Assembly (NCBI GenBank): GCA_023374025.1
Contig: SIJG01000064.1
Span: forward strand, 85,943-149,942
Reading direction: 5' to 3'
DNA length: 64,000 bases
Origin: Heterodera schachtii
Taxonomy: Eukaryota; Nematoda; Chromadorea; Rhabditida; Heteroderidae
In this document: positions 12,301-22,485 of the stretch, in pieces
Numbering within the stretch: position 1 is the stretch's first letter
Layout of the letters: every line of letters starts with the position of its first letter
Program-made: the position numbers and the translations under genes
The notes under the pieces: generated by a model
What the model was told of the DNA's origin: nothing
The model's database searches: none
The model's input: the letters and a program-made list of their open reading frames with translations, nothing else

Positions 12301-13430
12301 ATGGCATAATATGAGATCCCCTTAATACGAAAAGAACATGGGTATTAACACGACCACGCACTTGGGTGCAAAAGAATTTAGATTAATTTTAATATTACTT
12401 GTTTAAGGTATCCCAACCATAGAGATCTAAGCCAGGAAAACTGGTGACAAGTAAGGAACATTATAAAAGTGCCAACACCTAATGTTAGAAACACAATCAC
12501 AGGATGCGAATGACCCATTTGGATTGTATGCGTTAGAAAGTGCGAATATAAGTCAAATCCGTAAGGATATTTACAGGGCAGTTTAATCAAGGGCGTAATA
12601 CCACTAAGATAATTGGATAATTGTATAAAGGTTTAGCCTAATTATCTTATCATATTATCATTTGAAAAAATTTTACCAATGTTTGAAAAGAACACCTTCT
12701 CCTCATCCTGAGCTTAATTTTGATTTGACAAAAAAAAAAATTTAACAATTTTCAAATATCAAATAATTCCTACGATACAATTCATTCATCAAAGCCAATC
12801 GGCGCCATAAGGCCATCACAAAAAACCCCCCACATACAAAAAATATTACTTTGTCTATAAATTAAACATTGTGTAAAAATTCGAAACTTACATGACACAT
12901 CGTTGATTGAGTATCTTAAGGGTTTAAGAAATAATTAATATGTCATTATTTTTTGGAGACAGGATTTATTATGTATGTCCGAATTACATTATCGGAAGCA
13001 AACTGGGGATAATAACCGAGACACATCAGCCTAGATTAATTAATAACCTAATATGAAACAATTAATGGTGATCTTCAAAAAGGTGGGGAACTTTCCTATG
13101 TTGATGTAGGCCAAAATGAGTATGAAATATATATTTTTAAAATCACCAGTGGGACGAGTAGAATATTTGAGAAAAAAAAAATTCTTTACTTGTTAATTTG
13201 TGCGAATTCCTCTGGCGCATAAACAATGTCATAAACACAGTGGAGCGCATAGCACAAATGGTATGGCTTTTTGACACTCCATAAAAACACTTTATGGGCG
13301 TGTAACTTTAGCCAAATGCTAAGGTAGAAAAATTAAATCACTGAAACTGGCAATTTATCGGAAAATGGTTACGATTAGGAATGAAGTTTTAAATGGATGA
13401 CGGGCGATGAACGATCGGCTACACAGGCGG
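6361..13430. other. Decayed, stop-rich accessory stretch, probably old transposon sequence
   Basis: Seven kilobases of mixed composition (GC higher in 6.8-9.7 kb, AT-rich in 10-13.4 kb) with no frame open beyond about 127 codons and no splice pattern. Weak hints of retroelement origin: a CCHC-like spacing CWRCGLLSHSARLC on the minus strand at about 8190-8240, and a purine-rich AAAAAGAAGACA motif recurring at 6698, 8861 and 9839. No reverse transcriptase (YxDD), integrase or transposase signature was found, so the class is not assigned. Confidence 0.35.
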
Positions 13431-15719
13431 CTGTTAGAAGAAGGAAAACTTTGGTTTCAACAAGAAATCAGGCATAAAAGACAGCAACATTAAATGAACA
13501 AAGATTGGGTGAGACTTTGGAAAGGCAAAAATGATCGTGATAAGTAGGAATGAGACTAAAGTGTCTGAAAGACAACAACATAAACATAAAAAGAACACAT
13601 AGAATAACAAAGTAAAAAACCAAGCAAATATGCAAACAAATTGCGCATCCAATTTTCAAATTATCAAGATAAATTTAATAGGATAACAGCAATTATTACA
13701 ACCCAAATAATGGGGCCTATTGTGAAAGATTTTTCCAAAAATCGTCAGTGCAATCATCAATTCCTGACCAAAACACAGAAAACAGCAATCTACAGGGCAA
13801 AATCAAAATAAAAATCATAGTGGTCCCCCATTGAACATCAAACAAAATTATGATAAAAGTCATCACAAACTAAACTGCAACACCTGATTTTGACTCACAT
13901 TCCGAACCAAGGACCCAAACACAATCGAACACAAGCCGAACAACTCCATTGTTTGCTACATGGGGTTTTTTTATTGTAAATTATCCTATTGTGCTCAATA
14001 TACTTGAAAATATAACATAACCAGCAATTATTATATTTAGCGTGCATTATATTAATGCATGAAATACCATAGACAATCGTGCAGGATATTTGTGCCACAG
14101 AACGCACTGCAAGGTCGCCCGTCCCGCAAACAAAGCTTGTTTTCAATCGGCCGAAAAAGGACATAAATATAATAATGCAAAGAAATTATACAAAAACTTT
14201 TTTTAGCTGAAACGGGTGTTGCATTGGGCACACTGACAAAAAAAATCGGAAATTATTTGTCCACATGCTGGTTTAACCATTTTCGAAGTTTGTAGAACAG
14301 GATTTTCATTAAAAATGATCTAAGAATACCAAGAGATTAACGAAGAAATCCACGTCGCAAGAAATAAATACGAAATTTAAAATTTTAAAGAATTTAAATT
14401 TAATTAAAATAAAAATTTAACGATGCCACTGTTGAATAGCGTAATTTTGGTGAGATTACAAAATTTTGTTTTTTTTTTTTTTCCATTTTCGTAAAAAAAA
14501 TTAGACCGAATGAAGAAACAAAGACATAGCACTAAAATTGATAAATTTGTGATAACCGAAATCAACAATTGAAGAAACGACTTTCGTAAATTGAATGAAC
14601 TAAAATTCCTGTGGCGTAGAAATTTTTTGAGGTTAATTAACAAAATTTCATTCATTTACATTTTTCATAAAATTATCCATATTTATCAGCATTTTTTTCG
14701 ATTTTCGCCGAAAATTTTGACAAAATTGGCTCGGATACGCTTTTTGCGAAACTGACTTTCCCCCCCCCCCCCCCCCCCTCGCCTTGAACCCCTCCCCCTT
14801 GACTATCTATACGAGGGTGCACCTCGCCCGTCGGGTTTGAAAAGTCCGGGGTTCGGGGTTGGGGTTACAAAATCGTTCGGGTGCGGGGTTCGGGGATTTT
14901 TCAATTTTTGCCATCATACCATAAAGTCAATTTTTTTTAATGATTTTAGCTGAAATTTTTTATTATTCATAATAAGATTTTTGTACTTTTTATTTCTTTT
15001 TATCATAAATATTTGTATAAAATTTTAAAAAGATAAGGCATTTTAAAGACCAATTTTCAATGAAAATCTTAAAACATTTGGTCAAATTTCAAATTTTTTC
15101 CTCCGGGCTGGGCCCGCCCCCAAAAAAAAAACAACAACTTATTGTCCTTCAAATTTTGCTCAAGTCGAAAAAATTGTTATTTTTGGTGAAAACTCAGTTT
15201 AAAAAAGTGCATTCTAATTCTTCTAATTTTCAAAAATTTTTCGCGGCGGCGCTTACGCACTGCGGACCCTTGTTCCCTACAAAGTTTTTTGTTTTTCAAA
15301 TCATTCTTTTTCTTGCGGCGCGCGTGTTCTCAAGACTTGTAAGAAAAGGATCCCGCCGGTACAAATTTTGAAAGTTTGATAGGATCTCTAACAGATTTTG
15401 TCCAAAAATTATAAATTTGTTCGATTGTTGAGCATATTTTTAGAGATTTTTGGGGTCCCGGCCGAATGCCGATAGCAGCGCCCCAGGCGAATTTTAAAAT
15501 TTTAAACTTTATTTTCACCAAAAATTAATGCATTTCCGTGAAAATTTTTTATTTTTTTTTATATTGTCCAAAATTGAAAAATATTCCTTTCATGATTAGT
15601 CAAGAAAATAAATTTTTAAGTTTAACGAAAGGAAAAAAAATTTTTTTTTTTTTGTTTTAAATTTGTATAATTTTGGTTTTTCTTTCACGAAACTGCCAAT
15701 TCTAGGGTTATAGTTTTTG
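13431..15719. other. AT-rich intergenic with a C-run and degenerate GGGTTCGGG repeats
   Basis: 14761-14778 is an uninterrupted C-run. 14815-14900 contains repeated GGGGTTCGGGGTTGGGG-type sequence. No exon, RNA gene or membrane-protein signature is apparent; the minus frames at 13434-13659 are hydrophobic only because the other strand is A-rich. Confidence 0.45.
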
Positions 15720-16520
15720 TAACCCCGACTCCGATCGGGTGGCTCTAGAAAATCGACTCTGGCAATCCGACACCGAAATCCTAGTCTGTAAAATCCGACA
15801 CAAGCGAAGATCCGACACCGATGGAAAACCCGGGCCTACGGAAGTCCGCTTGGAAATCGGACACCAACTTTAAATTTAAAATAATTTCTTTTTTGATTTT
15901 TGCTTTAATATTTAAGTTATAGTACTTAAGTAATCCAAATAATATTTTTTTATTGCATAATATATCTAAGGTATGGCATAGATTTTATAATTTTTTGTAT
16001 GCCCTTTTTTTGATTATCTAAAAAAATAGTTAAATATCTCTGTGATCCTTGGGAATCTAGTATATCAAAGTGCTTAACAGTTTTTAGCATAGGGAAGGGG
16101 GATATTCTCCTTTTGCATGCCCATACCGGTCCGCTGTTCTCGAATCATTCGGTTACAGCCCAGCCCCTAATTTGGTCAATGCTTCCGAAGAGGGCAATCT
16201 GAGAATTCCCTGGACCTAATTCCTCCTCAGTAAACCGAAGGCGATCAGACTCATTTTTCGTGAAAAAAATTGACGAAAACAACAGTTCTTTGTAATTCAT
16301 TCGGGAAGTTGGTAAACCTAGGCATATATTGCTCAAACAATTAAATTATTTTAATTTCACGTTGGTGTCGGTTTTCCATGCCCGGATCTCCGCTAGTTGT
16401 CGGATTTTCCATCGGTTTCGGATTTTCCCGCTTGGTTCGGATTTTCCGGTGTCGGATTTTCCGCTGCCGTCGGGGTTACGGTCGGGTTCGTGGTGGAAGC
16501 GGTCCGGGTCGGGTCGGGGT
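15720..16520. mobile_element. Fold-back element with repeat-containing inverted arms
   Basis: The left arm (about 15720-15868) and right arm (about 16361-16520) are inverted copies built from a degenerate tandem unit, TCCGACACCGA on the left and TCGGTGTCGGATTTTCC on the right. The loop of about 490 bp has no convincing ORF. This organisation is typical of fold-back-type repeats. The GGGTCGGGTCGGGG tail of the right arm resembles the repeats at 14815-14900, so the element may be larger. Confidence 0.6.
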
Positions 16521-17190
16521 TAACCGAAAAATGACCAAAATGTCAGGGTTCGGGTCGGTGCTACGGGGACAAGGGCCCCCGCCAATCATCAAAACCGCCT
16601 GCGGATCACGCGCGGACCGTCTTCCGTATCCCGTAATCTCGCCCCACCCTCTGCCGCCGTAGTCGAGTGTTGGCGGCGGTTTTTTTAGCGCAATCTCGAT
16701 ATTCAGGCTAAACGATGTCGTGCATTATGGTAAACACAACTTTTTTTATTTTTGGTACTGAGTGTCCATTTTCACTGGGACTCAGTTGTCCCAATGCTCA
16801 GATGGCATCGGTTCGCCTTGATTCTTTGATTTTTAGATTAAGCTCGTCAAGAGCTTTAGAATGATACCAAATTTGTCCGAATTTGGCCATTTTAAAGGGT
16901 CAGGAGCCCCCCTTTTCAGTCAATTTTTCGAGTTTTAAACCGGTTCAAAAACCGGTTTTTTGGCATTTCCGCAACTCGGGACATATTTTTCCATGCTCAG
17001 CTCCTAGAGACGAATCGATTGGTATATCATTTGACCCATTTTTTCACGGGGCGTTCACTATAGTTTATCCTTTCCAAGTCCCGGTCCCGGCCATCTCAAA
17101 ATTCCGGTCTCTAGTTCACAGCAGGAAATTTTTTGCTTTTGATAGGGTTTGTTCCAGATTTTGAAAAAAAAATTTTCAGCGCCGAAAAAG
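16521..17190. other. Intergenic sequence, nothing assigned
   Basis: GC-rich at first (to about 16680), then mixed. No intact coding unit is seen. 17070-17105 has a CCCGGTCCCGG-type motif like the ends of the MITE at 50771, possibly a fragment of a related repeat. Confidence 0.35.
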
Positions 17191-17204
17191 TCATTTTATA
17201 TAGG

Positions 17205-17325
17205 GCGCCGAAATGGCCGCGCCGAAGTGGCCGCGCAGAAGTGTTCTGCGCCGAAAAAGCCCGCGCCGAAAAAGCTCGCGCCGAAAAACCCGCGCCGAAG
17301 TGGCCGCACCGAAGTGACCCCGACC
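17205..17325 (+). repeat. GC-rich tandem repeat, GCGCCGAAAAAGCCC-type unit
   Basis: About eight degenerate copies of a 14-18 bp unit (GCGCCGAAgTGGCC or GCGCCGAAAAAGCCC). The repeat stays open in several frames (for example APKKPAPKKLAPK), but there are no flanking exon signals, so I read it as a minisatellite and not as a basic protein. Confidence 0.6.
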
Positions 17326-17330
17326 CAATG

Positions 17331-18200
17331 TCTCGCCCCCGGGGAGGGCCGCGGGAGTTTGATTTGAATTAGTTCCAAAAAATCTCACACAAAATTAATT
17401 TTATGAATGAATGATGTGTTTGGCTCCACATTACTTTAGTCGATGTATCGCCTCGATTCAATTCCTTTGGCATAAATTGCACAGACTTTGTCTAAAGAAT
17501 GACCAAATTTAGGGATTTTGAGCTAATTTTTAATAGGTTTTTTTGGGCGGGGGGGGGGGGGGCGGCGATGACGATAGGCGCAGCCGGGCGAATTTTGAAA
17601 TTTAAGCTCTATTTTCTAACAGATATTCAATTTGAGTTTAATTTGTTAAAAAATTATGCCAAGACTACCAATTTTTATGGGTGTTTTTGTCTATTAATCA
17701 TAAAAAATAAATTCAAAAGAAAACCTCAAACGGTTATCGAACTCATAACAAAAAATACTGTTAGTGTTGAAGCACTAACCAATAATCCACAAAATATTAA
17801 AAAGTAAAAGCAAAATTTACTTTATTTCATAAAAATTTGTCAAAGATACACTGATGGAAAAAAGTCTTTTACCACATCTTTAAAATAAAAAATAATCTTT
17901 TATTTAAACAAATTATCCGAATTTTGTGTGCAGTGCCATTCACCAAGAAATTTAAAAAAATGAATGGCACAGGCAAAGTGCGAATTAATAATTACTGCGC
18001 GAAGGGCGAACAAATGGCCAAAATTTGCATAAAATAATTAAAAGGCAACTATTGTCTAACAGTGTAAGCAACAGGTGTTCATGACGTTTTTAAACTACAA
18101 AAAATAAAAGGCAATTAAAAAAGGGAAGCGAATTAAAAAGTCGCGTGTCGCCCGCCATTCGAAGGTTTTCTTTTTTTCAATATAATAAATAGGGCCCGGA
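17331..18200. other. Intergenic, includes a G-run
   Basis: A G-run at 17549-17562 and an open plus frame at 17499-17807 without splice sites or recognisable domain. Otherwise AT-rich. Confidence 0.35.
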
Positions 18201-18810
18201 TTCTTAGTTTTTTAACTATTTTTTCTGCGGCTTAGTTACGACAAGAAATGCACGAAAAACACTTTTTTAGCTCGGAAATTCTTCGTTTTAACACCACTAT
18301 TCATCCTATGAATCACTATTTTGGAGCTTTGCCCCTAAAAAAAAACTATTTCGGAAGTTGGCCACTAAAATAATTTTTTACCACTATTTTGGCGTTTCGT
18401 CATTATTTTTGGCACTATTTTGGCATTTTTTGGAAAATTTCCCAAAAAATGCAATAAAAACGAAAAATACACCCCTAAAAATCGACCAAAAAATTTTCAA
18501 AAAATACACCCTTAAGAATGGAGCTAAAAATTTTCAAAAAATACACCCTTAAGAATGGAGCTAAAAATTTTCAAAAATACACCTCTAAGAATTGAAAAAA
18601 TTTCAAAAATTCTTCCCCAAATTTTTTTCTTATTCAATATTTGCTAAGAAAATATTTTGTAACTGCAATAATTGAATAAAATTGTTTGCCTTAATTTTAA
18701 ATTATTTTAAAATTAAAAACAGCTATTTAAAAAATTACACCCACTAAATTTAGAACTTTTTCGCCACTATTTTGCCACTATTTTGGCATTTTTTATTGCA
18801 CAAATTAACA
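18201..18810. repeat. CACTATTTTGGC-rich repeat region
   Basis: The motif CACTATTTTGG(C) recurs at about 18316, 18382, 18413 and 18765-18786, framing the 37-bp tandem repeat. It looks like a decayed non-autonomous element with subterminal repeats, but I could not define its termini. Confidence 0.4.
18467..18600 (+). repeat. 37-bp tandem repeat, about 3.5 copies
   Basis: Units start at 18467, 18504, 18541 and about 18577, each beginning ATACACCCcTAAgaat and ending AAAATTTTCAAAAA. The two central units are identical. The repeat is AT-rich and in no gene. Confidence 0.8.
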
Positions 18811-20236
18811 TTTTAATGCTGGTCTCTAGGTTTAAGGTATTAATTGGCTTTTTTTTTGCTGTTTTTATTGGCGTGATTTCGACTCATTACCATTTAATTA
18901 ATTAAATTTTATTTTAATTAATTTCTTTTGATTATTTCGTTTCTTTCTTTTTTCTTTTTTTCCACTTTTTTTTTCTTCTGTTGCTGACAAACCCTCCTTT
19001 CTCCCCCATGATTTGTGCTTCTTCGAAAAAAATATTCTTTTTGTTTGTGATTTTACATTGAAAAAAAATCGCACGGATTTTTACGATGTTTGGACAGTTT
19101 AAATGTCGTAAGAATCTGAACAAACATTGGCTTTAATTGAGCAATTTGGCATTTGATTTTATAAATTTGTCAAAGAGCCAAATTTTGACAAAGAAAAATT
19201 ATTTTAATGCTTTGGTATTTAAATAAATGCTTATGCTTAAATATTTAACCATTTGTACGTAACTTTCATAAAACATAAAAGCTCTTCAATTGAGCAAATA
19301 ATTCGTCAGTGAACAATTTGTTCGGTTGGGCCATTCTTTCCGCGGTGAGTGAAATGGCGGGGGGGGGGAGGGCAAATTGGGCCAAAATGCTTTTTGGCCT
19401 TTAAACTCAGTCTTTCAATCTTCGAATCCCCTTTTTCCACAATATTTTGCCGTTAAATCCATCAATTTTAAATTATATTTAAAATTGTTATTTTTTTTAC
19501 TTTGAAATGATTTATTACATTCTAACGGATAAATGCAATTAATACCAAAACAATTGCTAATAATTAAGAATTGAATTAATAATAATTATTAAAATATTTA
19601 TATTTTGATTGCAATTTTTCCTTTTTACTCGGTCATTTATTCAGCTCATAAATTTTATCTCTAAAAATAGTTGGGAAAATTCCCAAATGGAATTCCTATC
19701 TTTTAATAATCATAATTATACTTTAATTAGAAATTCTTCAATGCATCGCACTTCCACACATCCATCGCATCATAAGCACAGAAGAAAGACATATCATATC
19801 ATATCATACATATCATCATCACCATCACATCATTCATCCCCTCTCCCTTCCTCCTCCTCCTTCTCCCCCCCCCCCCCCCCCCCCTCTAATTATTCCGTCG
19901 CGGTTCCTTTTTTCCAATTTATAAAAGTGATTGTCAAGTGATCAGTCATTTATTAGCCCACCCCAACAAAATGTGGGGGAGGCACAGACTGAGGAACGAA
20001 TCAGTGAATGGAAGGAGTAAACAGCAAATTAACTAATTAATAATTAATTAATTGAGTGTACAAAATTACTAAATAAGCAAATGACAATTGCCCTTTTAAT
20101 GCATCCGTTGCTCATTTCGTTTTACATTTTTAGCAGAATCTTTCCCCGGAATTGCTGCTGATGGGCTAATTGCTGCTGAGTTCCAATTTTATTTGCCACT
20201 TTACTTTTTTGTGATTAAATCAGCTTACAAATTAAT
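18811..20236. other. 5' intergenic region of the SLC36 gene
   Basis: AT-rich, with TCATATCATACATATCATCA microsatellite-like sequence (about 19790-19840) and a C-run at 19867-19884. TTTTGTGATTAAATCAG at about 20208-20224 is a plausible splice or spliced-leader acceptor 12 nt before the ATG at 20237. Confidence 0.4.
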
Positions 20237-22485
20237 ATGGTGGCGCATAATAACAATAATAATATTAATAACCAAAATAATGGCAATGAAAATAAAAGTG
20301 CTGGTGTTACGGTAATTAGTAACAACATTACGGTAAATGCTGAAACTTCGGCTGAGCATTCGTCGATTGAAGACGAAATTGAGAGCATCAGCAATAAAAG
20401 CCGCAATTCGACATTCTCAGCAAATGGAGAACGCAAAAACGGACTTTCGTATGGGCAAAATGCCAAAAACAAAAATTAATTGAAACGAATCACTCTCATT
20501 TTAAGCTACGCGGAGATTCTGATCAATTTTCTGAAGGGAATGATCGGGCCGGGCTGTCTTTCGCTGCCATTGGCCTTCAGACAAGCCGGACTATGGGCAA
20601 GTGACGGCGCAAAAAAGGGAACGAATGTGCCGAAACTGTCCTTTTCAGACTGGGCTTGCGCTGGTGGTTGTGCTCGGCTTTTTGAATTGGCATTGCATGC
20701 ACAAATTGGTGAAATGTTCGCAGAGACTTTCCAAAGAGTTAATTCCCTTTTTTGTCATATTTTTAATTTATCATTGATTTTAGAAAAGGAAATTCATTTT
20801 TGAGCTACGGAAGTGTTACGTATGAAACTTTCTCAAATTCCTTTTCCGTCCTTCGGCCGTTCAATCGGACGGCAAAGTCAAAAAACAAATCATTGGCATT
20901 TTAATCAAAAATGATTTTAAGGATTGTTGTGAACAGCTCAATTATTGCTTTACAGATTGGAATTTGCAGTGTTTTTTACGTTTTTTGTGCAAATCACATA
21001 AAAGAAGTGAGTAACCATTCACTGATCACCCATCAAAATGGCGACTCAAATGGCCAATTGTTTAATCACTGCTGGTCATCTCAAAGTGACAGTGAAAAGT
21101 CACTGATCAACCACTCCCAAAATGTCCAAATGATCAGTCATTGATTGCCCCAAAATGGCGAAGTGATAGTTACTGATTACCCCAACAAATGACAAAGTGA
21201 TTGGTCATTGGTCGCCCAATAAATGGCCAATATCGGGGCACTGATCACTTTTCAAGAAAGTGTGAATTTTTAAGTTTGTCGACTTTGAATTCCCTTCCTT
21301 CACTTATCCGAAATACATCTGGATGTTCTCCATCTTTGTGCCCATGGTTCTGATCACTTTTGTCCGTTCTCTTCGTGCCATTGCCGTGCTCAGTTCCATT
21401 GGCAATGTCTTTTGTATTGCCGCGCTCACTTTTATTTTCCAGGCAAACTCTTCAAAATTTATATAAATATAATGTGTAAGTATTAGCTTTTCTTTCTTTA
21501 GTATCTCTTCCGAGCAAAACACCAAAATTTGTCCGACTTTCCCTCAATTACAAATTTTGACGGCGTAATGGCCGCGTGCGGTGCCGTTTTATATTCATAC
21601 GAAGGACAAGCGATGGTAAACAAAGAATTGAAAACATGAAAATTCATTCCTAATCAAAATAAACAATTAAAAACACTCACTTTTATATGCTTTTTAGGTT
21701 CTTCCGCTTGAAAATCGTTTAAAAAAACCGTCAGAAATGGTCGGTTTCTTTGGCATTCTGTCCGTTGGGATGACCGTAGTCACTGCCGTATATTCCGCCT
21801 CCGGCGTTCTCGGTTACATCACTTACGGCTCACAAGTGAAGGGGAGCATTACGCAAAATCTGCCACAAAATGAAATGTTTGTCCAAATGCTAAATTGGCG
21901 AAATGTGCCAATTAATTCTAAATGATTTAGCCAATTTGTGATCGTCCGCTTGCTTTTTACTTTGGTTATGTTTTTCGGTTTTGCTATTCAAATGTACGTC
22001 GTGGTGGAAATGCTGTGGCCCGAATTTCTCAAAGTTACTGCGCAATTTATGTCCAAAATTGAGGGGTAACAATGAAAATGATCACAAAAATATGGTCGGC
22101 ATTGAATTGCTCTTCCGTGCCGCGCTCGTCGCTGTCTCCAGTGAGTGGTGCCATTGTCTTCCTTTTAATTGTCTTTAATTGCTCGTTCAATTAATTCCCC
22201 CCTCCTCAATTCCAAGTGCTAATTGGCCTCGCTGTGCCTGAATTGGAAAATATCATTCCGTTGGTTGGTGCCACCGCGGGAATGCTTTTGGCACTGATTT
22301 TCCCCGCTCTTCTCGACCTTCTCGTTTTTCTGCCCATTCATTTACAACGGCACAGAATTCGTCAAACTTTTTGGCTTCTCCTTGACAATTGGACACTTGT
22401 CGCCATTGGCATCTTTGGTTTAATTGCCGGACTGAGGGCGAATTTGCGGAACATTTTTACAGCGGCAGAAAATATTGTTGCATAA
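20237..22485 (+). CDS. SLC36-type (PAT family) proton-coupled amino-acid transporter
   Basis: About nine short exons encode an integral membrane transporter of the AAAP superfamily that should move small neutral amino acids with protons across plasma or lysosomal membrane. The first exon gives an Asn-rich hydrophilic N-terminus. Exon 2 carries the family hallmark of TM1, NFLKGMIGPGCLSLPLAF, joined to TGLALVVVLGFLNWHCM. Later exons give SFLSYGSVTYE, IVVNSSIIALQIGICSVF, TYPKYIWMFSIFVPMVLI, GVMAACGAVLYSYEGQAM, GFFGILSVGMTVVTAVYS plus GYITYGSQVKGSI, RLLFTLVMFFGFAIQMYV, and the terminal LDNWTLVAIGIFGLIAGL; all in family order. The stop is at 22483-22485, followed at once by AATAAA. Intron 20597-20648 starts GCAAGT, a GC-AG intron. 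The orthologue among nematode SLC36 paralogues cannot be chosen by eye. Confidence 0.9.
21007..21265 (+). repeat. Intronic degenerate repeat containing TGATCA/CACTGATCAC motifs
   Basis: This SLC36 intron is much longer than its neighbours and consists of five or six degenerate 40-50 bp units, each with (A/G)TCACTGATCA or a variant followed by CCCCAAAATGGC. It looks like a decaying minisatellite. Confidence 0.6.

Noticed and set aside
17191..17388. Lysine/alanine/proline-rich basic protein (histone H1-like)
   Set aside because: All frames derive from a GC-rich tandem repeat without start context or exon signals.
18467..18600. CRISPR-like array
   Set aside because: Units are contiguous 37-bp tandem repeats without unique spacers, in a eukaryotic genome.
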